Positions 46,801 to 56,421 of a DNA stretch of 64,000 bases are shown in pieces (the stretch's first letter is position 1; each line of letters starts with the position of its first letter). The stretch spans positions 62,001 to 126,000 of the forward strand of contig MLHP01000011.1 of NCBI GenBank assembly GCA_001999425.1, written 5' to 3'. The notes beneath the pieces are model-generated. The model did not search any database. It was not told the origin of the DNA and saw nothing but the letters and a program-made list of their open reading frames with translations. The position numbers and the translations under genes were made by a program. The DNA is from Rodentibacter genomosp. 2 (GTDB lineage: Bacteria; Pseudomonadota; Gammaproteobacteria; Enterobacterales; Pasteurellaceae).

Positions 46801-48195
46801 CTACTTCAGTTTTTCTAATCGAGCCATCAATACGTCATCACTTAAATTTTGTGTTTTTCTCATTCGATAGAATAATAAAATAGCGGCAAAAGTGAGTGAA
46901 ACCACAAAAGCAATCCAGAAACCCTGCGCTCCGATACTTGGCATAAGCAAATCGGTTCGAGCCAGTGTATAACCCAACGGCACACCGATCACCCAATAAG
47001 CAAAAAGCGTAATATAGAGTATCACTTTGGTGTCTTTATAGCCGCGTAACACACCGCTTACCACAACTTGGATCGTATCGGAAAACTGGTAAATAGCGGC
47101 AATAAGCAATAAGCCGGCAGCCATACTAATTACGGTGTTATCCGTTACAAAAATGCCAGCAATTTCATTGCGAAAGAATACCGTAATAAATGCCGTGATT
47201 AGTGTGATAGTTAAACCGAGAATGATGGCGGAGTAAGCAATATTTTTAGCTTTTTGCGGAGAACCGGAACCGAGTGCCTGCCCAACAAGAATTGTAGTGG
47301 CCATACCGATCGACATTGGAAACATAAAAATAAAGGAACTGGTATTTAACGCAATTTGATGGCTTGCCACAATAGTTGCGCCAAGCGGAGAAAGCAATAG
47401 GGCAGTAATCGCAAAAAGTGCGACTTCACAACAAATCGAAAGAGCGATAGGTAAGCCTAGCTGCAAAAGTTTTTTTAATGTAACAAAATGAGGTTTTTCA
47501 ATGAGTTGGCTAAATACTTTTAGTTCACGTTCTTGACGATTAAAGTAAGAGTAGCTAATCATCATAAAAAACATTAACCAATTCACCATTGCCGTTGCAA
47601 TACCGCAACCTACCGCACCGAATGCCGGCACGCCGAGTTTACCGTAAATAAAAATGTAGTTCAGCGGAATATTTACCATCAAACCAAGAAAAGTAATCAC
47701 CATGGCGGGCTTGGTTTTGGCAATACCGTCATTTAAACAACGAAAATTAATCAGCAATAAATAAGCAGGTAGTCCCCAAATCATGGCTCGCAAATAGTCT
47801 CGCGCAATTTGTGCCATTTGAGGATCCATTTGCATAAATTGCAAGACAAAATCGCTGTAATAAATAAGTAAACCAAGAGGAAGACAACTTGCAAGGGCGA
47901 TCCAAATACCTTGACGAATTTGGTGGGCGATACGATGGCGTTGTCCCGAGCCGTTTAGATATGACACTGTTGGTGGTAGTGCAAGCAATAGACCGTGTCC
48001 GAATAAAACCAGTGGCAACCAAATTGAAGCACCGACAGAAATTGCTGCCATATCCGTAGAGCTGACACGTCCCGCCATAATCGTGTCCACAAGCCCCATC
48101 GAGTTTTGTGCGACTTGAGCGAATAGAATCGGTGTAGCGATTTTTATCAATTTTTTAATATCAGCTTGATATTCAGATAAAAGACGAATATTCAT
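46801..48195 (-). CDS. norM: MATE-family multidrug efflux pump
   Basis: 464 aa, twelve helices in two halves. The MATE pattern [30 protein letters not shown] is seen at about residues 30-60, and the second half has the matching [14 protein letters not shown]. It exports cationic drugs with sodium or proton gradients. Divergent from ribE with 54 bases between, as in Haemophilus. Confidence 0.93.
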   Translation of the reverse strand: MNIRLLSEYQADIKKLIKIATPILFAQVAQNSMGLVDTIMAGRVSSTDMAAISVGASIWLPLVLFGHGLLLALPPTVSYLNGSGQRHRIAHQIRQGIWIALASCLPLGLLIYYSDFVLQFMQMDPQMAQIARDYLRAMIWGLPAYLLLINFRCLNDGIAKTKPAMVITFLGLMVNIPLNYIFIYGKLGVPAFGAVGCGIATAMVNWLMFFMMISYSYFNRQERELKVFSQLIEKPHFVTLKKLLQLGLPIALSICCEVALFAITALLLSPLGATIVASHQIALNTSSFIFMFPMSIGMATTILVGQALGSGSPQKAKNIAYSAIILGLTITLITAFITVFFRNEIAGIFVTDNTVISMAAGLLLIAAIYQFSDTIQVVVSGVLRGYKDTKVILYITLFAYWVIGVPLGYTLARTDLLMPSIGAQGFWIAFVVSLTFAAILLFYRMRKTQNLSDDVLMARLEKLK

Positions 48196-48249
48196 AAATT
48201 TGATACACTATGCGAAAATTTTTATTGAAAAATATTATTGAGGAAAATT

Positions 48250-48861
48250 ATGTTTACCGGAATTGTACAGGGCATTGCCCGGATTCATTCAATTACAGAA
48301 AGCACTCATTTTAGAACACAGGTAGTAAAATTACCACCTGAAATGCGAAAAGGTTTAGAAATTGGTGCATCGGTATCTAATAATGGCGTATGTTTAACCG
48401 TCACTGAAATTAACGAAGATCTCGTCAGTTTCGATTTAATGCAAGAAACTTTACGTATTACCAATCTTGGCGCATTAAAAGTCGGCGATTTCGTTAATAT
48501 TGAACGTGCAATGCAAATGGGGGCTGAAATTGGCGGGCATATTTTATCCGGTCATGTGTATTGCACGGCGGTGATTTCTGACATTATTGCGACGGAGAAT
48601 AATCGCCAAATTTGGTTTGAATTACCGAATGCCGAGGTAATGAAATATATTTTAACCAAAGGCTTTGTTGCAGTAGATGGTATTAGTTTGACGATCGGTG
48701 AAGTGAAAGACAATCAATTTTGTGTGAACTTAATTCCGGAAACGCTACAACGAACCTTGATGGGGCAGCGCAAAATGGGGGATATTGTGAATATTGAAAT
48801 TGATCCGCAAACGCAAGCGATTGTGGACACGGTAGAACGTTATTTAGCATCCCGTTGTTAA
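48250..48861 (+). CDS. ribE: Riboflavin synthase alpha chain
   Basis: 203 aa. Two lumazine-binding repeats; starts [12 protein letters not shown] and has [31 protein letters not shown] and NLIPETLQ. It dismutates two lumazines to riboflavin. The ATG at 48250 has TGAGGAAAA upstream; a TTG four codons earlier is not needed. No FMN riboswitch is visible upstream. Called ribC in some enterics. Confidence 0.95.
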   Translation: MFTGIVQGIARIHSITESTHFRTQVVKLPPEMRKGLEIGASVSNNGVCLTVTEINEDLVSFDLMQETLRITNLGALKVGDFVNIERAMQMGAEIGGHILSGHVYCTAVISDIIATENNRQIWFELPNAEVMKYILTKGFVAVDGISLTIGEVKDNQFCVNLIPETLQRTLMGQRKMGDIVNIEIDPQTQAIVDTVERYLASRC

Positions 48862-48866
48862 ATGAA

Positions 48867-48904
48867 AAGTGCGGTCAAAAATCTTACTGTTTTTGACCGC
48901 ACTT
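48867..48904. terminator. Paired uptake-signal terminator between ribE and dedA
   Basis: AAGTGCGGTCAAAAA and TTTTTGACCGCACTT form a perfect 15-bp stem around TCTTACTG. Converging genes share it. Confidence 0.85.
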
Positions 48905-48911
48905 CATCACA

Positions 48912-49517
48912 TTAATTTTTCTGTTTTTTCGATTTTTTCCATTTCCAAAGCAAGAATAGGGCAACGGCGGCAACCAGTACATAAATCACCATTTGACCTT
49001 TCTGAATTTGCTCATGCAACCAATCTAAATTTCTTGCCCCAAATTCTCCAAGGTACACCCAAATTGGCACGGAAATAATAGCGGCACAAAAATCAATTAA
49101 GAGAAAGCGGGTATAGCTCACCCGTCGGGTGATACCCGAAACCATATAAATTGGTGCGCGTAAGCCCGGTAAAAAGCGTGCGACAAATAATACACGGTTA
49201 CCGTATTGAGCGAATTTTTCACGTACCATTTTAAGGCGCTGTAAAGTGATAATTTTACGCATTGGGCGGAAACGTAAAATTTTTGTACCATAAATGCGAC
49301 CAAGCCAGTACATACAGGAGTCGCCTGCAAGTACGCCGACCATACTGACGAGTAACATGAGGTGGGAATTAACGCTTTCGGGATAAAGCCCGGCAATTAC
49401 GCCCCCTGAAACAAGGGTAATATCTTCAGGGATGGGTACACCAAAGCCACAGATAATCAAGACAAAAAATACAGCCCAATAGCCGTAGTCGGTGAAAAAA
49501 TTAATAAGAAATTCCAT
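48912..49517 (-). CDS. DedA-family membrane protein
   Basis: 201 aa. FGVPIPEDITLVSGGVIAG near the N-terminus, then RFLPGLRAPIYMVSG and the re-entrant loop typical of DedA/VTT proteins. Four to five helices and a very basic C-terminus (KWKKSKKQ). DedA proteins move undecaprenyl phosphate or phospholipids across the inner membrane and support membrane potential. Confidence 0.92.
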   Translation of the reverse strand: MEFLINFFTDYGYWAVFFVLIICGFGVPIPEDITLVSGGVIAGLYPESVNSHLMLLVSMVGVLAGDSCMYWLGRIYGTKILRFRPMRKIITLQRLKMVREKFAQYGNRVLFVARFLPGLRAPIYMVSGITRRVSYTRFLLIDFCAAIISVPIWVYLGEFGARNLDWLHEQIQKGQMVIYVLVAAVALFLLWKWKKSKKQKN

Positions 49518-49600
49518 TTGTTCGAGTTATTTAAGTTTTCATAGATTTAAAAAATTGGGGATCATTCTAATCGTTTCGTCCTGAGTTTTCTAGAAAAAGT

Positions 49601-49629
49601 TTGCGTTAGCAAGTTGAATCCTCTATAAT
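49601..49629 (+). promoter_or_regulatory. Strong sigma-70 promoter of rplY
   Basis: TTGCGT (49601-49606), 17-base spacer, TATAAT (49624-49629), followed by a GC-rich discriminator TGCGCCC typical of growth-rate-controlled ribosomal genes. Confidence 0.75.
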
Positions 49630-49636
49630 TTGCGCC

Positions 49637-49699
49637 CTCAAAGCGAGGCTTTGAGTCAATTTAGGAAAATTGCTGGGTCGCCTGCAATTTTTTAATTTT
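49637..49699 (+). promoter_or_regulatory. Structured rplY leader with terminator-like second hairpin
   Basis: Hairpin 1: CTCAAAG/CTTTGAG around CGAGG (49637-49655). Hairpin 2: AAAATTGC/GCAATTTT (49666-49691) followed directly by TTTAATTTTT, like an intrinsic terminator ahead of the gene. E. coli rplY is known to be autoregulated through its 5' leader; whether these stems do that here is inference. Confidence 0.5.
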
Positions 49700-49726
49700 T
49701 AATCTTATTTTAAAGAGAACATAACA

Positions 49727-50014
49727 ATGGCATTTAAATTTAACGCTGAAGTTCGTACAGCGCAAGGTAAGGGTGCGAGCCGCCGCCTGCGTCATAACGG
49801 TCAAATTCCTGCAATCGTTTATGGTGGCAGCGAAGCACCGGTTTCAATCATCTTAAATCATGATGAATTAAACAACGCACAAGTTCACGATTCTTTCTAC
49901 TCTGATGTAATTACACTTGTAATTGATGGTAAAGAAGTGGCTGTAAAAGTGCAAGCAATGCAACGTCACCCATTCAAACCAAAATTGGTTCACATTGATT
50001 TCAAACGTGTATAA
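49727..50014 (+). CDS. rplY: 50S ribosomal protein L25
   Basis: 95 aa, the short L25 form. Starts [23 protein letters not shown] and ends [15 protein letters not shown]. It binds 5S rRNA. AAAGAGAAC gives the ribosome binding site. Monocistronic with its own promoter and terminator. Confidence 0.97.
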   Translation: MAFKFNAEVRTAQGKGASRRLRHNGQIPAIVYGGSEAPVSIILNHDELNNAQVHDSFYSDVITLVIDGKEVAVKVQAMQRHPFKPKLVHIDFKRV

Positions 50015-50030
50015 TTTTTAATTTTGATGA

Positions 50031-50063
50031 AAAACACCAAAGAAGATTCTTTGGTGTTTTTTT
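50031..50063 (+). terminator. Intrinsic terminator of rplY
   Basis: AACACCAAAGA/TCTTTGGTGTT stem around a short loop, followed by T7. It ends just before truA. Confidence 0.85.
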
Positions 50064-50081
50064 ATGGAAAGCGAGGTGAAA

Positions 50082-50876
50082 ATGAAAATTGCCTTAGGAA
50101 TTGAATACAACGGACAACATTATTTCGGTTGGCAGCGACAAGAAAAAGTGCGTTCGGTACAGGAAACATTGGAAAATGCACTGTCTTTTGTGGCAAATGA
50201 AAAAGTTGACGTATTTTGTGCGGGAAGAACGGATTCCGGTGTGCATGGTACAGGGCAGGTTGTGCATTTTGAAACGGATGTGATCCGTCCTGAAAAGGCT
50301 TGGGCGTTTGGTACAAATGCAAATCTGCCTGATGATATAGCGGTGAAATGGGCAAAAGTCGTGGATGATGAATTTCATGCCCGTTTTTCTGCTACTGCAC
50401 GTCGTTATCGCTACCTTCTATATTGTAATAAATTACGATCCGCTATTTTACCCGCTGGCATTACCCATTGCCATTTGGTATTAGATGCGGAAAAAATGCA
50501 TCAAGCAGGGCAATTTTTATTAGGTGAACATGATTTTTCTTCTTTCCGTGCTGCACAATGCCAATCAAATACACCGTGGCGAAATATCCATCATCTGAAT
50601 GTTGCTCAAAAAGGCGAATATATTATTGTCGATATTCAAGCCAATGCGTTTGTACACCACATGGTTAGAAACATTGTCGGGAGTTTAATTGAAGTTGGTG
50701 CAGGAAATCAGCCGGTTGAATGGCTTAAATGGTTACTTGAACAGCGTGATCGCAAACTTGCCGCACCAACAGCAAAACCGGACGGGCTTTATTTAGTCAA
50801 TGTGGTTTATCCTGAAAAATTTGCGCTCCCACAACAAAAATTAGGTCCGCTTTTCCTTGAAGATGAGTTGATTTAG
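50082..50876 (+). CDS. truA: tRNA pseudouridine synthase A
   Basis: 264 aa. Makes pseudouridine at positions 38-40 of tRNA anticodon arms. Catalytic Asp in [18 protein letters not shown] (about 46-63), plus YRYLLYC and [17 protein letters not shown]. The ATG at 50082 has GAGGTGA upstream; the in-frame ATG at 50064 lies inside the rplY terminator. Confidence 0.96.
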   Translation: MKIALGIEYNGQHYFGWQRQEKVRSVQETLENALSFVANEKVDVFCAGRTDSGVHGTGQVVHFETDVIRPEKAWAFGTNANLPDDIAVKWAKVVDDEFHARFSATARRYRYLLYCNKLRSAILPAGITHCHLVLDAEKMHQAGQFLLGEHDFSSFRAAQCQSNTPWRNIHHLNVAQKGEYIIVDIQANAFVHHMVRNIVGSLIEVGAGNQPVEWLKWLLEQRDRKLAAPTAKPDGLYLVNVVYPEKFALPQQKLGPLFLEDELI

Positions 50877-50960
50877 TTTGATGAGCTTGTCTGACTAGCA
50901 AGGTTCGCCGAATTATGGTTTAATACGCTGAATTTTCTAGTGGATAAATAGGTAAAAATA

Positions 50961-51881
50961 ATGAGCTGGATTGACCGAATTTTTAGTAAAAGCCCTTCTT
51001 CTTCAGCACGTAAGTCTAACGTGCCTGAGGGTGTTTGGACAAAATGTACCTCCTGTGAACAAGTACTTTATAGTGAAGAATTAAAACGTAACCTTTATGT
51101 ATGCCCGAAGTGTGGTCATCATATGCGTATTGATGCGCGTGAACGTCTTTTGCGTTTATTGGATGAAGATTCAAGCCAAGAAATTGCAGCGGACTTAGAG
51201 CCAAAAGATATTTTAAGATTTAAAGATTTAAAGAAATATAAAGATCGTATCAGTGCAGCTCAAAAAGAAACCGGTGAAAAAGATGCGCTCATTACCATGA
51301 CAGGCACACTTTATAATATGCCGATTGTGGTGGCAGCTTCTAACTTTGCTTTTATGGGTGGCTCAATGGGATCTGTTGTAGGTGCAAAATTTGTAAAAGC
51401 GGCTGAAAAAGCCATTGAATTGAATTGTCCGTTTGTGTGTTTTTCTGCCAGTGGTGGGGCGCGTATGCAAGAGGCATTATTTTCATTAATGCAAATGGCA
51501 AAAACCAGTGCAGTGCTTGCCAAAATGCGTGAAAAAGGTGTGCCTTTTATTTCAGTTTTAACCGATCCGACTTTAGGTGGCGTATCGGCGAGTTTTGCTA
51601 TGTTAGGTGATTTAAATATTGCCGAACCGAAAGCCTTAATCGGTTTTGCCGGTCCACGAGTGATTGAACAAACTGTTCGTGAAAAATTACCGGAAGGCTT
51701 TCAACGTAGCGAGTTTTTATTAGAAAAAGGGGCGATTGATATGATTGTCAAACGTGGTGATATGCGCCATACCTTGGCAAGTGTGTTAAGTAAATTAACC
51801 AATCAGCCTTCACCCTTTAGCGAACCTGAGTTAATTGAAGGTGACATTGAAGTAAATGAAGAACATCATGAAGAAAAATAA
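50961..51881 (+). CDS. accD: Acetyl-CoA carboxylase carboxyltransferase subunit beta
   Basis: 306 aa. N-terminal four-cysteine zinc ribbon (CTSCEQ...CPKCGHH, about 28-54), then the crotonase-like carboxyltransferase core with [26 protein letters not shown] and [12 protein letters not shown]. With AccA it transfers CO2 from biotin to acetyl-CoA. The C-terminal tail is acidic. Overlaps folC. Confidence 0.97.
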   Translation: MSWIDRIFSKSPSSSARKSNVPEGVWTKCTSCEQVLYSEELKRNLYVCPKCGHHMRIDARERLLRLLDEDSSQEIAADLEPKDILRFKDLKKYKDRISAAQKETGEKDALITMTGTLYNMPIVVAASNFAFMGGSMGSVVGAKFVKAAEKAIELNCPFVCFSASGGARMQEALFSLMQMAKTSAVLAKMREKGVPFISVLTDPTLGGVSASFAMLGDLNIAEPKALIGFAGPRVIEQTVREKLPEGFQRSEFLLEKGAIDMIVKRGDMRHTLASVLSKLTNQPSPFSEPELIEGDIEVNEEHHEEK

Positions 51882-53187
51882 TATGAATTTAAAAGCCACT
51901 TCGCCACTCGCTGAGTGGCTTTCTTATTTAGAAAATAGCCATTTTAAAGCCATCGATCTTGGTTTAGAACGAATTAAATCTGTTGCAGAAAAGATGGATC
52001 TATTACACACTGCACCTTATGTGATTACCGTTGGGGGAACAAATGGCAAAGGAACAACTTGCCGTTTATTAGAAACAATTTTACTGCGGCATGGTTTGCG
52101 TGTAGGCGTATATTCCTCTCCCCATTTATTACGTTATAACGAACGTGTACGTATTCAAAATCAAGATTTACCGAATGAAGCGCATACCACTTCCTTTGCT
52201 TTTATTGAAGAAAATAAAACGGAATCATTGACCTATTTTGAATTCAGCACCCTTTCTGCTTTGCATTTGTTTAAACAACATCAGCTTGATGTCGTGATTT
52301 TAGAAGTGGGTTTAGGCGGACGCTTAGACGCAACCAATATTGTGGATAGCAATTTAGCGGTGATTACCAGTATTGATATTGATCATACGGATTTTCTAGG
52401 GAATACAAGAGAAGCGATCGCGTTTGAAAAAGCCGGTATTTTCCGTCAAAACTGCCCTGTTGTGATTGGAGAGGCGAATGTACCTAATACAATGTTGGAG
52501 CAAGCCGCCCGTTTAGACTGTCAGGTATCACGCCGTGAACTGGATTGGTCATTTCAAATCAATTCAGAGAGTTGGCAATGGCAAAGCCGAAAAGTGCGGT
52601 TAGAAAATTTACCGTTTTGTCAAATCCCATTAATGAATGCCGCCACCGCCTTAGCGGTGGTTGAACAGTTACCGTTTGATATTCAGGAAAACACGCTTCG
52701 AGAGGCATTGCAAAGCGTTGAATTAGTCGGACGTTTTCAAACCATTAAAGAAAAACAGCGTGAAAAACTGGCAAATTTATTTGATCAAGAAATTGATAAC
52801 TTACCAACAGTGATCGTTGATGTGGGGCATAATCCCCATGCTGCGGCATATTTAAGTGAAAAATTGACCGCACTTAAAGCTCAAAAACAAGGCAAATTAA
52901 TTGCCGTATGCGGAATGTTAAAAGATAAAGATGCTCAAGGCGTTTTTACTCATCTTGTTCCCATTGTAGATGAATGGCATTGTGCGACTTTAGGGGGCTA
53001 TCGAGGGCAAACAGGGGGAGAGTTGCAGTTAAAACTCACCGAGTTTTTCCCTGATGTCAAAGCAAAATCACAAAATTCGGTGATGAATGCTGTACAGATT
53101 GCATTAAAAAGTGCGGTTAAAAATGACATTATTTTAATTTTTGGATCATTTCATACGGTGGCAGAATTTTGGCAGGAAGTAGAATAA
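51868..53187 (+). CDS. folC: Folylpolyglutamate synthase / dihydrofolate synthase
   Basis: 439 aa from ATG 51868; ATGs at 51856 and 51883 are alternatives, all overlapping or touching the accD end. Mur-ligase fold: [15 protein letters not shown] (P-loop), [26 protein letters not shown], and DVGHNPHAA in the C-terminal domain. It makes dihydrofolate and adds glutamates to folates. Follows accD as in E. coli. Three uptake signals lie inside. Confidence 0.96.
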   Translation: MKKNNMNLKATSPLAEWLSYLENSHFKAIDLGLERIKSVAEKMDLLHTAPYVITVGGTNGKGTTCRLLETILLRHGLRVGVYSSPHLLRYNERVRIQNQDLPNEAHTTSFAFIEENKTESLTYFEFSTLSALHLFKQHQLDVVILEVGLGGRLDATNIVDSNLAVITSIDIDHTDFLGNTREAIAFEKAGIFRQNCPVVIGEANVPNTMLEQAARLDCQVSRRELDWSFQINSESWQWQSRKVRLENLPFCQIPLMNAATALAVVEQLPFDIQENTLREALQSVELVGRFQTIKEKQREKLANLFDQEIDNLPTVIVDVGHNPHAAAYLSEKLTALKAQKQGKLIAVCGMLKDKDAQGVFTHLVPIVDEWHCATLGGYRGQTGGELQLKLTEFFPDVKAKSQNSVMNAVQIALKSAVKNDIILIFGSFHTVAEFWQEVE

Positions 53188-53533
53188 TCGCAGTGGGATT
53201 ATCACTTTTATCTTTACAAATTTTTACAATAAAAATTTATATTTAAATAAGTGATTTTGTTAGAATGCGTCTGCATTTTTATATCTTATTGATTTTAAAA
53301 GATTTTTATCATTAGTGGATTAAAAATGTAAGTCTATATCAATGATTGAGTAATTTATCCCTAAGAAGGGTAAATAAATTATTGATTATATTCTGTAGTC
53401 GCATGCTTCTAAAAGAAGGACCTTGATGAATTGTGTCGATGTAGTTTAAACGGTGAGGGAAAGCATTTATAAAGCCTGAAATAGAATTCAAGGGATAAAT
53501 GATATTCCATCAACTTTTAATCATGAAGATGAT
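53188..53533. other. Gene-free, structured region upstream of the trimeric adhesin
   Basis: AT-rich, no gene found. A long imperfect hairpin at about 53336-53390 pairs ATCAAT and TTTATCCCT with AGGGTAAA and ATTGAT around AAGA. This may be part of the long untranslated leader or the end of folC transcription. Confidence 0.4.
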
Positions 53534-53599
53534 ACTTGTGTTTTATAGTTATCAATTTACTTCATATCGTACCAAGTAAATAACACAAGTTCTTTTTTT
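53534..53599 (+). terminator. Terminator-like hairpin 14 bases before the adhesin start (possible attenuator)
   Basis: Outer stem ACTTGTGTT/AACACAAGT (53534-53542 with 53582-53590) stacks on inner stem ATTTACTT/AAGTAAAT (53555-53562 with 53574-53581), with a 12-base bulge on the 5' side. TCTTTTTTT follows at once and the ribosome binding site AGGAAAC comes next. It could end folC read-through or attenuate the adhesin. Confidence 0.6.
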
Positions 53600-53612
53600 A
53601 GGAAACAAGATT

Positions 53613-55736
53613 ATGAATAAGATTTTTAAAGTTATTTGGAACTATGCTACACAAAGTTGGCTGGCGGTATCTGAATTACAAAAAGCAAAAGGTAAAACAA
53701 AATCTTTGTCATTAGGGGCGGGTGTCGCTCATCAATCTTACCCAACTCTTAAATTTTCTTTAATCTCATCTGGTCTATTGTTAGCGAGTGGTCAAGTGAT
53801 AGCGGTAACAGGTACTGTTGATTCTTCTACTACCGGTCAGTGCTATTCCGATAAAGTGAGCAGCAGTATAGTATGTGGTGATTCACCAGCAGTTCAAGGG
53901 GCTATAGCAATAGGCTTTGAAGCTAAACCAGAGAGTGGTGGATATGCTATAGGTCACCACTCTGTAGCAGAAGGGGGAGCTGTTGCATTTGGTCCTAATG
54001 CAGGAGCTGTAGGTGACCGGTCAGGTGCAATAGGTACTCTGGCTACGGCAACGGATGACTACTCATGGGCTTTGGGTTATGACTCAAGAGCATCAGGTCT
54101 TGCCGCTGTGGCAATAGGTAAGTTTTCAACATCACTGCATAACTACAGTGTTGCATTGGGGGCTTCGTCAGTAACTGAAGATGTAGTTGGTACAAAATCA
54201 GCAGAAATCAATAGTATTCAATATGGTGATTTTGCAGGAGATACTCCGATTGCTACAGTTTCTGTTGGTAATGAGGAAGATGGTGAAAAACGTACCATTA
54301 CAAATGTAGCGGCAGGGCGCATTAACAAAGATTCTACTGATGCGATTAATGGTAGTCAGTTGTACTGGGTTGCTGATAAATTGTCTGCTGGCTTTACTTT
54401 AAAACACTCAGCAACAAGTGATGGTGAAGAAGACGGTATTGCAGAGGAAAAAATTAAGCCTGGTGATACAGTTGAAATGATTGCTGGTAAAAACTTACAA
54501 GTCAAACAAGAAGCTGATGGCAAGATCACTTATGCAACAAAAGATAACGTGACTTTTACCACTGTAAATGCAACGACCGTTAATGTTGGTGATACGACCA
54601 TTAATAATGATGGACTTACAATCAAAAATGGTCCAAGCATTACAAAAGATGGATTGAATGCCGGTAATAAAGTGATTAGCAATGTATCGAAAGGTGTAGC
54701 TGATAACGATGCGGTGAATGTTAGCCAGTTAAAAGAGGCAACATCAAATATCACCAACAATATTAATAACTTGGCAAACAACACCATTACATTAGGCGGT
54801 GATAATGGAACAACGACTAGTGCGCAAGCCTTAAATAAAGAAGGTGGTTTGCAATTTGACGTAAATGGTGGAAATGGCATTAGCACAACGGCAAATGGCT
54901 CAAGTATCACTGTAACCGCAAAAACCGATGGTACAACAATTAAGATTGATGCTTCAGGTAATATTGCAGCGAATACAGGTAATGTTACTATCGCATCTAA
55001 TGTTGATACTACAGATGCAGCTGGTAATGTTATCCCAGCAGGTAAAGTGAGTGTTGCATCTGGCGAAGGTAGCAAAGTGGCGACAGTTCAAAATGTAGCT
55101 GATGCCATTAACAATGCTGGTTGGGTAGTCAATACCGGTAAAGCCGCAGATCAAAATAGCTTTGATACGGCGGCTGTTAATCATCAGTCGACAAAAATTA
55201 GTGCAGGTAGCAAAGTAAACTTCCAAGCTGGTAAAAATATGGAAGTGAAACGTGAAGGTGAGAATATCATCTATGCAACTTCTGACAATGTTAGCTTCAA
55301 TACAGTAACTGTGGGTAATACTAATATCGGTACCAATGGTATCACTATTAACAATGGTCCAAGTATGACAACGGATGGTATTAATGCCGGTAACAAAGTT
55401 ATCAGTAGAGTAGCCCCTGGTGTGAAAGATGACGATGCGGTAAATGTAAGCCAACTTAAAGGTGCAGTGAATAATATTAATTCACAACTTAATAAGATGG
55501 ATAAACGCCGTAAAGCGGGTAACGCTTCCGGATTGGCAGTTGCTGGCTTAATGCAAGCATACCGTGAAGGTCAATCAGCCGTGACTGCAGGTGTTGGTCA
55601 ATTCCAAAATCAAAGTGCAGTGGCTGTAGGTTACTCTCGCATTGCCGATAGTGGTAAATACGGTGTGAAAGCAGCCTTTACTGCGAATACACAAGGTGAA
55701 GTAGGGGGAACATTAAGTGCAGGTTACTTCTGGTAA
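53613..55736 (+). CDS. Trimeric autotransporter adhesin (YadA/Hia-like)
   Basis: 707 aa. The extended signal peptide region MNKIFKVIWNYATQSWLAVSE is that of type Vc adhesins, with cleavage past about residue 60. A YadA-like head of 14-residue beta-roll repeats (AIGFEAKPESGGYAIGHHSVAEGG... to about 190), a neck (DAINGSQLY), then a stalk with two HIM/neck units (NAGNKVISxV...DAVNVSQLK, about 350-375 and 590-620), a coiled coil and the C-terminal YadA anchor ending GGTLSAGYFW. Three chains form one outer-membrane pore and a surface fibre that binds host matrix or cells. No uptake signal lies inside. Confidence 0.95.
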   Translation: MNKIFKVIWNYATQSWLAVSELQKAKGKTKSLSLGAGVAHQSYPTLKFSLISSGLLLASGQVIAVTGTVDSSTTGQCYSDKVSSSIVCGDSPAVQGAIAIGFEAKPESGGYAIGHHSVAEGGAVAFGPNAGAVGDRSGAIGTLATATDDYSWALGYDSRASGLAAVAIGKFSTSLHNYSVALGASSVTEDVVGTKSAEINSIQYGDFAGDTPIATVSVGNEEDGEKRTITNVAAGRINKDSTDAINGSQLYWVADKLSAGFTLKHSATSDGEEDGIAEEKIKPGDTVEMIAGKNLQVKQEADGKITYATKDNVTFTTVNATTVNVGDTTINNDGLTIKNGPSITKDGLNAGNKVISNVSKGVADNDAVNVSQLKEATSNITNNINNLANNTITLGGDNGTTTSAQALNKEGGLQFDVNGGNGISTTANGSSITVTAKTDGTTIKIDASGNIAANTGNVTIASNVDTTDAAGNVIPAGKVSVASGEGSKVATVQNVADAINNAGWVVNTGKAADQNSFDTAAVNHQSTKISAGSKVNFQAGKNMEVKREGENIIYATSDNVSFNTVTVGNTNIGTNGITINNGPSMTTDGINAGNKVISRVAPGVKDDDAVNVSQLKGAVNNINSQLNKMDKRRKAGNASGLAVAGLMQAYREGQSAVTAGVGQFQNQSAVAVGYSRIADSGKYGVKAAFTANTQGEVGGTLSAGYFW
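54604..55460 (+). repeat. Two-copy stalk repeat in the adhesin gene
   Basis: The segment coding for NNDGLTIKNGPSITKDG...DAVNVSQLK (about 54604-54735) recurs as NGITINNGPSMTTDG...DAVNVSQLK (about 55330-55460). Such units allow stalk length change by recombination. Confidence 0.75.
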
Positions 55737-55765
55737 TCTATTTCTTCTTAGCTTATTAGGAAAGT

Positions 55766-55795
55766 AAAGACCGGTTTTATACCGGTCTTTTTTTA
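55766..55795 (+). terminator. Intrinsic terminator of the adhesin gene
   Basis: AAAGACCGGT/ACCGGTCTTT perfect 10-bp stem around TTTAT, followed by a T-run. Confidence 0.92.
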
Positions 55796-55944
55796 TTTTT
55801 TTTAAAATAAATCTTGTGACTATCAGTGATCTTCTAAGGTTAAATAGAGCATAATTTCTCCAATATAAAAAAAAAGTAGATAGAAAAACACCGCATTTTA
55901 TGAGGCAAAGTGCAGTGAGATCTAAGTTCAAATTCGCCATAAAT

Positions 55945-56325
55945 TTACTCTTGACCTTTCACCTCTTTTAAACCATTGAATGGCGCTTCTTCGCCTAATG
56001 CTTCTTCTAATTGATTGGATTTCGCTATACGGTCTGAACTGCTCATTGAACCGGTTTTGATTTGACCTACCGCTAGATCAGGTTTCGACTGAACGATGAG
56101 AAATGACTGCAGTATAATCGGCATCTTTTACCATTTTGATCGTTGTTAAAGTTTCTGTTAATGAATCGATCTGATTGAATATGATTAAGATTGAGTTAGC
56201 GATACCTTTCTCGCTCTCTTCTTTTAAGATCCTCGTATTTGTTATGAATAAATCATCGCTTACTAATTAAACCTTGTCGCCCAATACGTTAAAAAATTTC
56301 CCTATCTTAAGCGAAATCGACGGGG
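55945..56325 (-). pseudogene. eno: Decayed C-terminal fragment of an enolase gene
   Basis: Read on the minus strand in shifting frames this stretch gives VLGDKV[20 protein letters not shown], [38 protein letters not shown], then [19 protein letters not shown] and [16 protein letters not shown]-stop. These are consecutive parts of the enolase C-terminal barrel, including the [14 protein letters not shown] and ISHRSGE active-site regions. There are internal stops, a short deletion near DLAVGTAAGQIK and frameshifts. The N-terminal two-thirds is missing. It lies between two adhesin genes facing each other. A functional eno must be elsewhere. Confidence 0.9.
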
Positions 56326-56357
56326 TAAAGAATCTGCAACTAAAACACCATAAAAAC

Positions 56358-56400
56358 TGACCGCACTTTTCGTTTAGGTGAAAGTGCGGCCGGTTTTTTG
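56358..56400. terminator. Inverted uptake-signal hairpin beyond the autotransporter
   Basis: GACCGCACTTTTCG and TGAAAGTGCGGCC form a stem around TTTAGG; T6 follows. It lies just past the autotransporter stop codon. Confidence 0.65.
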
Positions 56401-56421
56401 GTTATTTTTCAGCAAATTTGA

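Noticed and set aside
48196-48249. FMN riboswitch before ribE
   Set aside because: The 54-base gap to norM is too short and lacks the conserved RFN segments.
54530-55454. Long open frames (181 and 166 codons) on the minus strand inside the trimeric adhesin gene
   Set aside because: They are shadows of a repetitive, biased coding sequence; no ribosome binding site or family pattern, and the plus-strand gene is unambiguous.
55861-55944. Gene between the adhesin terminator and the enolase fossil
   Set aside because: Only short frames in very AT-rich DNA with no ribosome binding site or family pattern.
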